Source: Thermodesulfobacteriota bacterium | GTDB lineage: Bacteria > Desulfobacterota > Deferrimicrobia > Deferrimicrobiales > Deferrimicrobiaceae | Reading direction: 5' to 3' | DNA: 34,464 nucleotides | Assembly: GCA_040758155.1 (NCBI GenBank) | Contig: JBFLWB010000131.1 | Coordinates: forward strand, 45,817 to 80,280 | Shown: piece after piece, positions 9,430-17,289 of the stretch | How the letters are laid out: every line of letters begins with the position of its first letter | How positions within the stretch are numbered: the stretch's first letter is position 1 | Program-made: the position numbers and the translations under genes | Notes under the pieces: generated by a model | The model's database searches: none | What the model saw: only the letters and a program-made list of their open reading frames with translations | Told to the model about the DNA's origin: nothing

Positions 9430-9882
9430 TCAGATCCCGAGGGCGCCGATCTCCCGGGCGACGTCGGGATCCGCCAGCACTTCCTTCTCGAACCGCCCCA
9501 TCTCCTGCTGCCACCGGGGAAGAGACCAGATCTCGAAGCGGTTGGGCATCCCCAGGATGACGACCTCCTTCTCCAGCCCGGCGTGCGCGCGCAGCGAAGG
9601 CGGGATGAGGATCCGTCCCTGCTTGTCGGGGACCGCCTCCACCGCGGCGCCGAGGAAGTACCGGACGAAGGAGTTTTTCTGCCGGTCGGTGCTCGGAACG
9701 AGGGAAAGCTTCTCTTCGATCCGCGCCCAGTCGTCCGCCGCGAAGGCGTAGAGGCAATCGTGGAAATTGGTGATGAAGAACGATTCCTGGCCGGATTCCA
9801 GAAGTCGTTCGCGGAAAGGAGCAGGGATGTTCACCCGGCCCTTGGGATCGATGGTATATTCGAAGCGCCCTCGGAAGATCAC
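9430..9882 (-). CDS. mraZ: Transcriptional regulator MraZ
   Basis: AbrB-fold DNA-binding protein that represses its own dcw operon in the bacteria where it has been studied. The product (150 residues) has two SpoVT/AbrB-like repeats: IFRGRFEYTIDPKGRVNIPAPFRE at the N-terminus and AAVEAVPDKQGRILIPPSLRAHAG in the middle, each with the DxxGR core. The open frame extends to a GTG at 9918, but that codon lies inside the operator repeats and would add non-homologous residues. GTG at 9882 gives the canonical (M)IFRGRFEY start. First gene of the operon, preceded by a promoter and three TGGG repeats. Confidence 0.95.
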   Translation of the reverse strand: MIFRGRFEYTIDPKGRVNIPAPFRERLLESGQESFFITNFHDCLYAFAADDWARIEEKLSLVPSTDRQKNSFVRYFLGAAVEAVPDKQGRILIPPSLRAHAGLEKEVVILGMPNRFEIWSLPRWQQEMGRFEKEVLADPDVAREIGALGI

Positions 9883-9892
9883 GGCGATCTTT

Positions 9893-9917
9893 ACCCACCT
9901 TTCCCCACTATTACCCA
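9893..9917 (-). promoter_or_regulatory. MraZ operator: three TGGGN repeats at 10-bp spacing
   Basis: On the minus strand the repeats read TGGGT, TGGGG, TGGGT, at 9917-9913, 9907-9903 and 9897-9893, exactly ten bases apart, each followed by an A/G-rich five-base spacer. MraZ is known to bind TGGGN direct repeats separated by five bases. The array lies between the inferred transcription start (about 9921) and the mraZ GTG at 9882, so bound MraZ would block its own promoter's start region. This also explains why the open frame's upstream GTG is not the start. Confidence 0.93.
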
Positions 9918-9927
9918 CTTGGGCACT

Positions 9928-9955
9928 ATTCTACCGGGCGAAAAAGGGGTGTCAA
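9928..9955 (-). promoter_or_regulatory. mraZ / dcw operon promoter (sigma-70 type)
   Basis: TTGACA at 9955-9950 and TAGAAT at 9933-9928 are separated by 16 bases: a full -35 match and five of six at -10. Upstream, 9960-9990 is strongly A+T-rich (runs AAAAA, ATAAAAAA) in an otherwise very G+C-rich region, resembling an UP element. Predicted start is near 9921, directly before the MraZ repeats. It is one of the few near-consensus promoters in the window. Confidence 0.85.
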
Positions 9956-10018
9956 GGCATTTCAAGGATTTTTTATATGGAATTTCTTTTTGGGGGAGAA
10001 CGCGGATGCCAAGTAGAA

Positions 10019-10423
10019 GCGTCCGAGGGGGCCGTAAGCCGGGTTCTGTGCGCGGCGTAAAGAACGCCGCGGGGCGGCCATTTCTCTAAGGCGCGCGTCG
10101 CCGCGCGCCTTCAGCGGCCTGGACCCGAGGGCCTCGGGCGGGCAGCCCTCCCCCCGCGGACGAAAAACCGCCGCGGGATCGCCCTCCTATTCGGCCTTGC
10201 TCCGGGTGGGGTTTGCCGTGCCGCGGCGGTCGCCCGCCGCGCGGTGAGCTCTTACCTCACCATTTCACCCTTGCCGCCCGCCGGAAGCGGGAGGCGGTGT
10301 GTTTTCTGTGGCACTGTCCTCGGGGTCGCCCCCACCGGGCGTTACCCGGCACCCTGCCCTGCGGAGCCCGGACTTTCCTCCCGCCCCTTTCGGGGCCGGC
10401 GGCCGCCTGGCCTCCTCGGACGC
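10019..10423 (-). ncRNA. rnpB: RNase P RNA, bacterial type A
   Basis: Catalytic RNA that removes 5' leaders from pre-tRNAs. The minus strand carries the universally conserved blocks in order: GAGGAAAGTCCGGGCTCC, GGGCAGGGTGCC, GGTAACGCC, CACAGAAA, GGGTGAAATGGTGAGGTAAGAG, GGCACGGCAAAC, ACCCGGAGCAAGGCCGAATAG, and ACAGAACCCGGCTTACGG at the 3' end. Terminal helix P1 is visible: GCGTCCGAGG at 10423-10414 pairs perfectly with CCTCGGACGC at 10028-10019, setting the ends to within a few bases. Type A is inferred from the E. coli-like order. The 5' end is only 8 bases after the rnhA stop. No intrinsic terminator follows; the mraZ promoter begins about 60 bases downstream. Confidence 0.97.
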
Positions 10424-10431
10424 TTTTCCGA

Positions 10432-10836
10432 CTACCGATGCTGGTCGATCGCCAGGTTCGCGAGGGAATCCGCCTTCCGGTTCTCCTCGCGCCCTACATG
10501 CAGTATACGAACCCCCGGAAACGCGCGCAACCGGCGGCACGCTTCGAGGTACAGGGGGCGCAGATGCTGCGCCTTGACCCTGTATTCCCCGTTGAGCTGG
10601 CGCACGAGAAGCTCGGAATCGGAGTACACGGTGAGGGTCCCGCCGGCGGCGCTTCGCCCCGCCTCCTCGAGCGCCATCAGGAGGGCGCGGTATTCCGCGA
10701 CGTTGTTCGTGGTCTCTCCGATGTACGCGCAGAGCTCCATCGGCGGCCGCCCGTCCCCGAACTCGACGACGGCGCCGATGCCGGCGGGGCCCGGGTTCCC
10801 CCGGCTCGCCCCGTCGATGCGCACGGTGACCGTCAC
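10432..10836 (-). CDS. Ribonuclease HI family protein
   Basis: Predicted endonuclease cutting the RNA strand of RNA-DNA hybrids. The 134-residue product is a compact RNase H fold with the four acidic catalytic positions visible: D8 in RIDGASRGNPGPAGIG, E48 in NNVAEYRALLMAL, D73 in YSDSELLVRQL and D123 in RKADSLANLAID. It lacks a basic-protrusion insert, so it belongs with the short RnhA-like (reverse-transcriptase-like domain) proteins rather than E. coli RnhA of about 155 residues. GTG start at 10836 overlaps the stop of the zinc-ribbon gene (GTGA). Its TAG lies 8 bases before the RNase P RNA, whose promoter may lie inside this gene. Confidence 0.9.
   Translation of the reverse strand: MTVTVRIDGASRGNPGPAGIGAVVEFGDGRPPMELCAYIGETTNNVAEYRALLMALEEAGRSAAGGTLTVYSDSELLVRQLNGEYRVKAQHLRPLYLEACRRLRAFPGVRILHVGREENRKADSLANLAIDQHR
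10502..10530 (-). promoter_or_regulatory. Candidate promoter for rnpB, inside rnhA
   Basis: TTGCGC at 10530-10525 and TATACT at 10507-10502 with 17-base spacing; the -10 matches five of six positions and sits in a local A+T dip within the rnhA coding sequence. It would start transcription about 70 bases before the mature RNase P RNA, implying 5' processing. A directly abutting promoter (TAGTCG near 10435-10430) is much weaker. rnpB could instead be transcribed only from upstream genes. Confidence 0.35.
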
Positions 10837-11558
10837 TCGCCCGACGCCTTGTCTTCGGCCGCCACGTAGTAGAGGATGCGGTTGCAGTTCGGGCAGGTGT
10901 GGATCCGGTCCTCTCTCTGGAGCAGGTTGAAGAGCTGGGGGGAGATGTTCATGTGGCAGCCGGTGCAGGAATAGTTCGTCGCGGCGATGATGGCCAGCCC
11001 TTCCCTCCGCTCGAAGATCATCTCGAATCGGCGCACCAGCCCCGCGTCGAGCTTCGACGCCACCTGGCGCTTGCGGTCGAGGATCTTCGCGATGTCCTGG
11101 TCGAAGGAGCCCATCCGCGCCTCGATCTCGACCATCCGCTCCCGGTACTTCGCCGTCACCTCGTCGAGCTCGGCCTTCCGCTCGGCCAGCCGCTTCTCCG
11201 CCTCCTCGTGCTTCGAAAGGACGGCGAGGAGCTCCTCCTCCCGGGCGGTGTTGGTCCGCCGGGTCCCCTCGATCTCCTTGAGCATGGCGTAGTATTCCTT
11301 GTTGGTCTTGATCGCCATGAGCTTGACCTTCGCCTTGTCGACCTTCTCCTTCTCCTCCTCGATCTCCCGCTCCTTCTCCCGGCGCTGCTGCCGCAGCGCC
11401 TCGAACTCCTGGCTCGCGGAGAGGAACGCGGCCTCCCGCTCCTCGAAGAGGCTCTTCAGGTCCGCCACTTCGAGGGGGATCTTCCGCTTCTCCTCCTCGA
11501 GCCGCCTCGCCTGGCTCATGACTTCCTGCATCTCGATCAGGAACCTCACCTGCTCCAT
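10833..11558 (-). CDS. Coiled-coil protein with C-terminal C4 zinc ribbon (DUF164 family)
   Basis: Function not established for this family; the fold suggests a nucleic-acid- or ribosome-associated adaptor. The 241 residues are mostly charged helix (EEEKRKIPLEVADLKSLFEEREAAFL and following heptads up to about residue 175), predicted to form an antiparallel coiled-coil hairpin. They are followed by a zinc ribbon with two CxxC knuckles, CTGCHMNISP and CPNCNRILYY, in the last 45 residues. ATG at 11558 is chosen over an upstream in-frame start at 11597 because GGGGAGGG lies just before it, inside the end of the Nif3-family gene. The stop overlaps the rnhA GTG. The Nif3-zinc ribbon pairing is, as I recall, common in many bacteria. 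Confidence 0.88.
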   Translation of the reverse strand: MEQVRFLIEMQEVMSQARRLEEEKRKIPLEVADLKSLFEEREAAFLSASQEFEALRQQRREKEREIEEEKEKVDKAKVKLMAIKTNKEYYAMLKEIEGTRRTNTAREEELLAVLSKHEEAEKRLAERKAELDEVTAKYRERMVEIEARMGSFDQDIAKILDRKRQVASKLDAGLVRRFEMIFERREGLAIIAATNYSCTGCHMNISPQLFNLLQREDRIHTCPNCNRILYYVAAEDKASGE

Positions 11559-11565
11559 CAAGGCT

Positions 11566-12708
11566 TCATCCCTCCCCGGGATCCCCCGGCGGCACATGCC
11601 GCAGAGGCTCCATTTCGTTTATGACGCGGACCGTCAAGGTCCCGCGGAACCGCTCCAGGAGGACCCGCCGGAACTCCGGCAGGATCCATCGCTCCCCCGA
11701 GGCGTGGCCGATGTCCGCCAGCGGCATCCCCGCCGCCTCCGCCTCGAGCGCCTGGTGGTACTTCACGTCCCCCGTGACGAAGAGGTCGGCTCCGGAATCG
11801 ACGGCGGCGCCGAGGAACTCCGCCCCGCTCCCTCCCACGACCGCCACGCGGCGCACCGTCTTCCGGCGGGGGCCGGCCGCCTTGATCCACGCGGGCTTGA
11901 GCCGCATCCGCACGGCGCGCAGCGCCTCGTCGAGCGTCGCCGGCGCCGGCAGCTCCCCCAGGGATCCGATCCCTCCCCCCAGCGCGCCGCCGCGCAGCGG
12001 GACGACGTCGATGGCGGGCTCCTCGTAGGGGTGGCGCGCCCGGACCGCCCGCAGCACCTGCGGCACCAGGCTTCCCGCCGCCACCGTCTCGATGCGTACC
12101 TCCTCCACGCGCTCCTCCCGGCCGGGAGCTCCGGCGCGCGGCGAGGTCCACGCGGCGCCTCGGTAGGTCCCCGTGCCGGCGCAGCGGAACGAGCACGACG
12201 CGTACCCGCCGATGCGCGCCGCCCCGGCGGAAGCGGCGGCCTCGAGAACGGCGTCCGCGTGCGGGGCGGGGACGAAGACGACGATCTTGCAGGCGTCGGA
12301 GGCCGGCTCCCCCGGGATCAGCGGCCGGATCCCCGACAGGCCGAGGCGGCGCGCCATCGCGTGCGAAACCCCGCGCGGCGCGGCGTCGGCGTTGGTGTGC
12401 GCGCAGATCGCGGAGACGCCCAGCCGCAGCAGCTCGAACGCCGCCGACGAAGCGGCACGATCGGGGCGGACGGCTTTCAGGGGGGAGAAGACGACGGGAT
12501 GATGCGTGACCAGCAGGTCGGCCGGGCGCCGGCGCAGGGCCGAGAGCACCGCGGGCGACGCGGTGAGCGCGACCGCGACCGTCCGGACGGGGCGCCCCGG
12601 GTCTCCCAGGAGGATGCCGACGTTGTCCCAATCCGCGCCGTGAGCGAACGGATAATGGTCGTCGAGCGCCCGCCACACGTCCCTCACGGCGACGGGGGCC
12701 GGACTCAT
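11566..12708 (-). CDS. Nif3-like dinuclear metal-centre protein
   Basis: NIF3/YbgI/YqfO family, often annotated GTP cyclohydrolase type 2 or Nif3-like; the cellular role is unsettled. The 380 residues match the longer YqfO-type form with an inserted PII/CutA-like domain (about 130-225, from CKIVVFVPAPHADAVLEAA to HPYEEPAIDVVPL). Metal-ligand motifs are present: LLVTHHPVVF and AHTNADAA in the N-terminal part, TGDVKYHQALEA and DIGHASGERW in the C-terminal part. ATG at 12708 follows GGGTGGGGGG. The gene lies 59 bases downstream of the tRNA and 7 bases before the zinc-ribbon gene. Confidence 0.92.
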   Translation of the reverse strand: MSPAPVAVRDVWRALDDHYPFAHGADWDNVGILLGDPGRPVRTVAVALTASPAVLSALRRRPADLLVTHHPVVFSPLKAVRPDRAASSAAFELLRLGVSAICAHTNADAAPRGVSHAMARRLGLSGIRPLIPGEPASDACKIVVFVPAPHADAVLEAAASAGAARIGGYASCSFRCAGTGTYRGAAWTSPRAGAPGREERVEEVRIETVAAGSLVPQVLRAVRARHPYEEPAIDVVPLRGGALGGGIGSLGELPAPATLDEALRAVRMRLKPAWIKAAGPRRKTVRRVAVVGGSGAEFLGAAVDSGADLFVTGDVKYHQALEAEAAGMPLADIGHASGERWILPEFRRVLLERFRGTLTVRVINEMEPLRHVPPGDPGEG

Positions 12709-12767
12709 CCCCCCACCCTGCGCGCAGAACCGGCCGTGCGATGCAACGTCGTAGCTTCTTCAATCAT

Positions 12768-12844
12768 TGGTGGGCCCACCTGGCCTCGAACCAGGGACCG
12801 ACCGGTTATGAGCCGGTGGCTCTGACCAACTGAGCTATGGGCCC
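12768..12844 (-). tRNA. tRNA with CAU anticodon, probably Ile2 (lysidine) rather than Met
   Basis: A complete 77-base cloverleaf on the minus strand: acceptor GGGCCCA/TGGGCCC, D arm GCTC..GAGC, anticodon stem ACCGG/CCGGT around loop CTCATAA, T arm CCTGG-TTCGAGG-CCAGG, discriminator A and an encoded CCA. The anticodon is CAU. It is not an initiator tRNA: the acceptor stem is fully paired at 1-72 and the GGG/CCC initiator anticodon-stem pattern is absent. Between elongator Met and Ile2, the GGGCCC acceptor stem resembles Ile tRNAs, so Ile2 (needing TilS) is favoured but not proven. It follows rpoD by 35 bases and is probably cotranscribed. Confidence 0.93.
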
Positions 12845-12858
12845 GAATCGGTGTTTCC

Positions 12859-12872
12859 ATGCGCAAACGCAT
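12859..12872 (-). repeat. Small inverted repeat between rpoD and the tRNA
   Basis: ATGCG-TTTG-CGCAT, a perfect five-base-pair hairpin with a four-base loop in the 35-base rpoD-tRNA spacer. No T tract follows, so it is not a terminator. It could mark an RNA processing site that releases the tRNA from the rpoD message, or be chance. Confidence 0.35.
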
Positions 12873-12879
12873 ATCCCGT

Positions 12880-14688
12880 CTATTCGAGGAACGTCCGCAG
12901 CCGCTTGCTGCGGCTCGGATGCCGCAGCTTCCGCAGCGCCTTCGCCTCGATCTGCCGGATCCGCTCCCGCGTCACCTCGAAGTCCTGGCCGACCTCCTCG
13001 AGGGTGTGGTCCGACTTCTCCCCGATCCCGAAGCGCATCCGCAGGACCCGCTCCTCCCTCGGCGTCAGGCTGCCCAGCACCTTGTCCACCTGCTCCGCGA
13101 GGTCGATGTTGATCACCGAGTCCACCGGAGAGGCGGTGTTCTTGTCCTCGATGAAATCGCCGAGGTGGCTGTCCTCCTCCTCCCCGATCGGCGTCTCGAG
13201 GGAGATGGGCTCCTTGGCGATCTTCAGGACCTTGCGGACCTTCTCGAGCGGGATGTCCATCCGCTCCGCGATCTCCTCGGGGGACGGCTCGCGCCCCAGC
13301 TCCTGGACCAGGTACCGCGACGTGCGGATCAGCTTGTTGATCGTCTCGATCATGTGGACCGGGATCCGGATGGTGCGCGCCTGGTCGGCGATCGCCCGGG
13401 TGATCGCCTGGCGGATCCACCAGGTCGCGTACGTGGAGAACTTGTACCCCCTCCGGTACTCGAACTTGTCCACGGCCTTCATCAGCCCGATGTTCCCCTC
13501 CTGGATCAGGTCGAGGAACTGCAGCCCGCGGTTCGTGTACTTCTTCGCGATCGACACCACCAGCCGGAGGTTCGCCTCGACCAGCTCCCGCTTGGCCTCG
13601 CGGACCTTCCGCTCGCCCCGCTCGATCGAGGACAGCGTCACCTTGATCTCGGGGGCGGAGAGGCCCGCCTCGCGCTCCACCTTCCGGATCGCGTTCCGGG
13701 ATTCCTTGAGGGCCGTCTCGTACTCGAGCAGCCTGTCCTTCTTCACGTGGTACTTCGAGGCGGCCTTCGCCAGCCCGTCCTTCTGCTCCCGGATCTCCTT
13801 GAATACGCGCAGCAGCTCCTTCTCGGGATCCTTCACCTTCCCGGGGAGCTTCACCCGGTCGCAGACCTCCCGGATGCACGCCTCCGCGGCCTCCACCAGG
13901 TCGGCGTACCGGCGGATCTTGTCGCCGATGACCTCGATCTGCCGCTCCTTCAGGTGGATCTCCTGGATCGACTCCACCACCCGGTCGTGCAGCGCCGCGA
14001 CCTTGGACTTCAGGAGCGTCCGCTCCTTCTCCGGGAGCCCGCCCTTCTTCAGGCGCTGCTCGATCTCGACGGCGCTCTGGTGGGTCCGGCGGATCCGCAG
14101 CACGATCCGCAGCACCTTGTCCAGCGCCGCCTTCTCCTCCTCCTCGGTCGACTCCTCGTCGAGGTCCTTGATGACGTCGCGGATCAGGATCTCGCCGTTG
14201 CGGAGCTTGTCGCCCAGCCGGAACAGCTCGTCGAGGGCGATGGAGCAGCTCTTCACGGAGGACACGATCTCCCGCTCCCCGTCCTCGATCCGCTTGGCGA
14301 GCGTCACCTCGCCCTCGCGGTTCAGCAGCGGGATGGAGCCCATCTCCTTGAGGTACAGGCGGACGGGGTCGTTCCCCTTGATCCCGCCCGGATACTCGAA
14401 CTCCTCCTCGACGGCCGGCTCCTCCTCGACGGCGGCCTCTTCCTCCTCCTCTTCCGCCGCCGCCTCCTCGCCGAGCAGGAGGTTCGCGACGGGGATCGGG
14501 ACCTTCTGGTAGTCGTCCACGACCTCGATGGAGTTCTCTCCGAAGATCTCCATGACGTCGTCGATCTGGTCCCCCGTGAGCACGTTGGGGGGCAGGACGC
14601 TGTTCAGCTCGTCGTAGGTGACGAACCCCTGCGCGCGCCCCTTTTCGACCAGGCCGTCGATGCCGTCGGGTGCTTTCCGCCTCGCCAT
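12880..14688 (-). CDS. rpoD: Primary sigma factor RpoD (sigma-70)
   Basis: Housekeeping sigma factor. The 602-residue product has region 1.1 ([22 protein letters not shown], about 12-60), an acidic Glu/Ala linker at 74-98, region 1.2 ([22 protein letters not shown], about 106-140), a long non-conserved region, region 2 from about 372 ([22 protein letters not shown], then [18 protein letters not shown]), region 3, and region 4 at 541-602 with the helix-turn-helix [22 protein letters not shown] at 14688 is chosen over 14769 because GAGGTG lies about nine bases upstream and the added residues would overlap dnaG. It starts 17 bases after the dnaG stop and is the last protein gene of the rpsU-yqeY-dnaG-rpoD series. 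Confidence 0.97.
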   Translation of the reverse strand: MARRKAPDGIDGLVEKGRAQGFVTYDELNSVLPPNVLTGDQIDDVMEIFGENSIEVVDDYQKVPIPVANLLLGEEAAAEEEEEEAAVEEEPAVEEEFEYPGGIKGNDPVRLYLKEMGSIPLLNREGEVTLAKRIEDGEREIVSSVKSCSIALDELFRLGDKLRNGEILIRDVIKDLDEESTEEEEKAALDKVLRIVLRIRRTHQSAVEIEQRLKKGGLPEKERTLLKSKVAALHDRVVESIQEIHLKERQIEVIGDKIRRYADLVEAAEACIREVCDRVKLPGKVKDPEKELLRVFKEIREQKDGLAKAASKYHVKKDRLLEYETALKESRNAIRKVEREAGLSAPEIKVTLSSIERGERKVREAKRELVEANLRLVVSIAKKYTNRGLQFLDLIQEGNIGLMKAVDKFEYRRGYKFSTYATWWIRQAITRAIADQARTIRIPVHMIETINKLIRTSRYLVQELGREPSPEEIAERMDIPLEKVRKVLKIAKEPISLETPIGEEEDSHLGDFIEDKNTASPVDSVINIDLAEQVDKVLGSLTPREERVLRMRFGIGEKSDHTLEEVGQDFEVTRERIRQIEAKALRKLRHPSRSKRLRTFLE

Positions 14689-14704
14689 CTTTCGATTCAC
14701 CTCG

Positions 14705-16462
14705 TCATCGGGATCTGCGTTCCGATTCCAGCCGTTCCTTTTCCTTCTTCGCGGCCAGCACGCCCGCAAGGAGGGAGACCTTCTCCTCCTCGGACCGCGC
14801 GGCCTTCATCCGCTCCTGCAGCGTCTCGATCTCCCGCTGCCGCGCCCGGATGCGCAGCGCCAACAGCGCCGCGGGATACCGAGTCCGCGCTTCCCCCTCC
14901 GGGAAATCGGCCCGCACGATCTCGGCCGACAGGCGTTTCCTGAGCGCTTCGGGAAGCCGCTCCTCCATCAGCGCGACCGCGCCCTCCGCCGCTCCCCGCT
15001 CCGAAAGCTCCGCCAGCCGCCCGGCCAGCTCCCGGGCCTCCACGTCGGTCAGCAGGGCGAAGGCCCCGTCCTCGCGGGCATCGCGCGCCAGCGACGGGTC
15101 CGCGGCCAGGAGCTGCAGCAGGAGGCTCTCCTCCGGAAGGGGATCGGGCGCCCCGGCCGGGGATTCCGCCGGAGGGGGCTGCCCCTTCTCCGCCTGCCCG
15201 ATCTGCCGATGGATCGTCTCCGCCGGGAGACCGGTCTTCTGCGCCACCCGCTGGACGTACAGCTCCCGCTCCGCGGGGGCGACGATCCATCGCAGGTACT
15301 TGTCCATCAGCCTCACGTAGGAAAGTTTTCCGGAAATGGACTCGAGATCGTATTTCCGGGAAACCCCCCGCTCGATGTATTCCATCAGGGGCCCCGCACC
15401 CTCGATCCTGAGGACGATCTCCCCGGCCGGAGCCGCCTTCGCCCAGTCGTCCGGGTCCATCCCCTTCGGGGGGAAAAGGACTCTGGGGCTGACTCCGGCT
15501 GCGTAAAGCGGTCCCCCGGATCTCACGGCGGCCATCTTCCCGGCGACGTCTCCGTCGTAGAATAGGATGACGTTCTCGGACAACCGCTTCAGGGTCCGGG
15601 CATGAAACTCCGTCAGCGCGGTCCCGCAGGTCGCCACGACGCTCCGGATCCCTTTCTGCCACAGGCCGATCAGGTCCATGTACCCCTCGACCACCACCAC
15701 CCGCCCGTCGCTCCGGATCGAGGGGAGCGCCTGGTGCAGGCCGTACAGCAGCGAGCTTTTCCGGTACAGCTCCGACTCCGGGGAATTCAGATACTTCGGG
15801 ACCGCGTCGTCGACCGCCCTCCCGCCGAACCCGCAGATGCGCCCGCGCGAGTCCGCGACCGGGAAAAGGACCCGTCCCCGGAACCGCTCGCGGTGCCCCC
15901 GGTCGGAGGAGACCAGGAGCCCGGCCGCCTCCGCGCGGGCGGGATCGATCCCCGCCTTCTTCAGGGCCGCCATCAGCTCCCCGCCGTGCCCCGCCCATCC
16001 GAGGGCGAATTCCCGCTCCGCCTCCGGCGTGATCCCGCGCCGCTTCAGGAACTCGCGCCCCGCCTTCCCCGATGGGGATTGCAAAAGCTCGCGGTACGTT
16101 TCCGACGCCAGCCGGAGGATGGCCCAGAGATCCTCCTTCGGACGGAACCGGGCGGCACCCCCTTCGTACCGGACCGTGACGCCGTACCGCTCGGCCAGCT
16201 CCTCCACCGCGTCGGAGAAGGAGAGGCTGCGCGACTTCATCAGAAAATCGATCACCGACCCCCCCTCCCCGCAGCCGAAGCACTTGTAGGCCTGGCGGGT
16301 GGGATGGACGAAGAAGGACGGCGTCTTTTCGCGGTGGAACGGGCAGAGCCCGCGGTAGTTCGCCCCGGCGCGGCTCAAGGGCACCGTCTCGGAAATCACC
16401 TCGACGATTTCCGCGCGGTCTCTCACTTCCCGGATCGTGGATTCGGAAATACGTCCTCCCAC
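14705..16462 (-). CDS. dnaG: DNA primase DnaG
   Basis: Synthesises RNA primers for replication. From GTG at 16462 the protein is 585 residues: an N-terminal CHC2 zinc finger (C40, H43, C61, C64 in [25 protein letters not shown]), the RNA polymerase-like core with [22 protein letters not shown], and the TOPRIM motifs VVVEGYMDL and FYDGDVAG. A helical C-terminal DnaB-interaction region follows. The open frame extends to 16630, but AAGGAG five to six bases before the GTG fixes the start, and the extra N-terminus is low-complexity. It follows a strong intrinsic terminator (16518-16549), so read-through or a local promoter must supply its message. Confidence 0.97.
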   Translation of the reverse strand: MGGRISESTIREVRDRAEIVEVISETVPLSRAGANYRGLCPFHREKTPSFFVHPTRQAYKCFGCGEGGSVIDFLMKSRSLSFSDAVEELAERYGVTVRYEGGAARFRPKEDLWAILRLASETYRELLQSPSGKAGREFLKRRGITPEAEREFALGWAGHGGELMAALKKAGIDPARAEAAGLLVSSDRGHRERFRGRVLFPVADSRGRICGFGGRAVDDAVPKYLNSPESELYRKSSLLYGLHQALPSIRSDGRVVVVEGYMDLIGLWQKGIRSVVATCGTALTEFHARTLKRLSENVILFYDGDVAGKMAAVRSGGPLYAAGVSPRVLFPPKGMDPDDWAKAAPAGEIVLRIEGAGPLMEYIERGVSRKYDLESISGKLSYVRLMDKYLRWIVAPAERELYVQRVAQKTGLPAETIHRQIGQAEKGQPPPAESPAGAPDPLPEESLLLQLLAADPSLARDAREDGAFALLTDVEARELAGRLAELSERGAAEGAVALMEERLPEALRKRLSAEIVRADFPEGEARTRYPAALLALRIRARQREIETLQERMKAARSEEEKVSLLAGVLAAKKEKERLESERRSR

Positions 16463-16517
16463 GGCTCTCCTTGAAGCGGAATCCGCCTCGCGCCCGGTCC
16501 CTGGGGGGAGCGGTTCG

Positions 16518-16549
16518 AAAAAAAAAGCGCCCGGCGATGCCGCCGGCGC
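16518..16549 (-). terminator. Intrinsic terminator between yqeY and dnaG
   Basis: On the minus strand GCGCCGGCG (16549-16541) pairs with CGCCGGGCGC (16536-16527) through nine G-C/C-G pairs with one bulged G and a four-base loop. It is followed by nine T residues (16526-16518). This is the clearest intrinsic terminator in the window. Its place inside the macromolecular-synthesis operon matches the known E. coli arrangement, where a partial terminator after rpsU lowers dnaG and rpoD expression. Confidence 0.93.
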
Positions 16550-16568
16550 GGAAAGCTCCCTTGCCCCC

Positions 16569-17039
16569 CTATCCGGCGAGGAGGCGCCGGACCGTGTCGT
16601 TGACCGCCTTGCCGTCCGCGCGGCCCGCAACCTTCGGCATGACGGCCTTCATGAGCCGCCCCATGTCCGCGGGCCCCTTCGCCCCCGTCTCCGCGATCGC
16701 CTCGCGGACGAGCGCCTCGATCTCCCCCGGGGAGAGCGCCTGCGGGAGGTACCGCTCGAGCACGGCGATCTCGGACTTCTCCTTCTCCGCAAGCTCGGGC
16801 CGGTTCCCCTGCAGGAACAGCTCGATCGATTCCCGCCGCTGCTTGACCATCGCCGCGATCACCTTGAGGACTCCCTCCTCGGGAAGCTCCGAGCCCGAAG
16901 AGATCTCCTTCCGCGTGACCGCGTCGATCTCGCGGTTCTTGATGGCGGCAACCGCCATCCGCAAAGCAGAAAGGGCCAAGGAGTCGCGCTCCTTGGCCGC
17001 CTTCTGCATGTCCTGCCGGATCTGTTCCCTGGTTCCCAA
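16569..17039 (-). CDS. yqeY: GatB/YqeY domain protein
   Basis: YqeY family, related to the tRNA-binding tail domain of the GatB amidotransferase subunit; its own role is not well defined. The predicted 156-residue product has the family's REQIRQDMQKAAKERDSLALSALRMAVAAIKNREID start and the C-terminal helical bundle ending GPADMGRLMKAVMPKVAGRADGKAVNDTVRRLL. The open frame continues upstream through rpsU to 17177 with no family similarity. I place the start at TTG 17039, two bases after the rpsU TAA, which gives the usual length. No clear Shine-Dalgarno is seen, so coupling to rpsU is likely. Common neighbour of rpsU and dnaG. Confidence 0.92.
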   Translation of the reverse strand: MGTREQIRQDMQKAAKERDSLALSALRMAVAAIKNREIDAVTRKEISSGSELPEEGVLKVIAAMVKQRRESIELFLQGNRPELAEKEKSEIAVLERYLPQALSPGEIEALVREAIAETGAKGPADMGRLMKAVMPKVAGRADGKAVNDTVRRLLAG

Positions 17040-17041
17040 GG

Positions 17042-17242
17042 TTACCGGCTGCTCATCTTCTTCATTTTCTTCAAGGCCCGTTTCCTGGCCGCCAGCGTCT
17101 TCTTCTTCTTCTTGACGCTGGGCTTCTCGTAGTGCTCGCGCTTTCGGATCTCCGACAGGATCCCGGCCTTTTCGCACTGTTTCTTGAAACGCTTCAGGAC
17201 GCTCTCGAAGGGCTCCTCTTCCTTCACTCGGACGCCCGGCAT
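17042..17242 (-). CDS. rpsU: 30S ribosomal protein S21
   Basis: Small basic 30S subunit protein that aids mRNA initiation. The 66 residues show the S21 pattern [39 protein letters not shown], followed by a lysine/arginine-rich tail ([23 protein letters not shown]). ATG at 17242 is preceded by AGGGGTG at good spacing. First gene of the rpsU-yqeY-dnaG-rpoD group, with a promoter about 50-75 bases upstream. Confidence 0.97.
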   Translation of the reverse strand: MPGVRVKEEEPFESVLKRFKKQCEKAGILSEIRKREHYEKPSVKKKKKTLAARKRALKKMKKMSSR

Positions 17243-17289
17243 GTAGGAATCACCCCTTCCGGTGCAACGTGACTGCCGAAAATCCTTTT

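Noticed and set aside
8168-9898. 576-residue minus-strand open frame through rsmH
   Set aside because: Only its last 111 codons (ftsL) are real. The rest is antiphase to rsmH and mraZ and compositionally artificial.
9883-9918. GTG at 9918 as the mraZ start
   Set aside because: It lies within the operator repeats and adds twelve residues unlike MraZ; GTG at 9882 gives the canonical N-terminus.
9961-10018. T-rich stretches downstream of rnpB as its terminator
   Set aside because: The T runs are on the plus strand; the minus strand has A runs and no hairpin. They fit an UP-like element for the mraZ promoter better.
12859-14943. 694-residue plus-strand open frame opposite rpoD
   Set aside because: Antisense shadow of rpoD; Leu/Arg/Asp repeats arise from reverse reading of charged helix codons.
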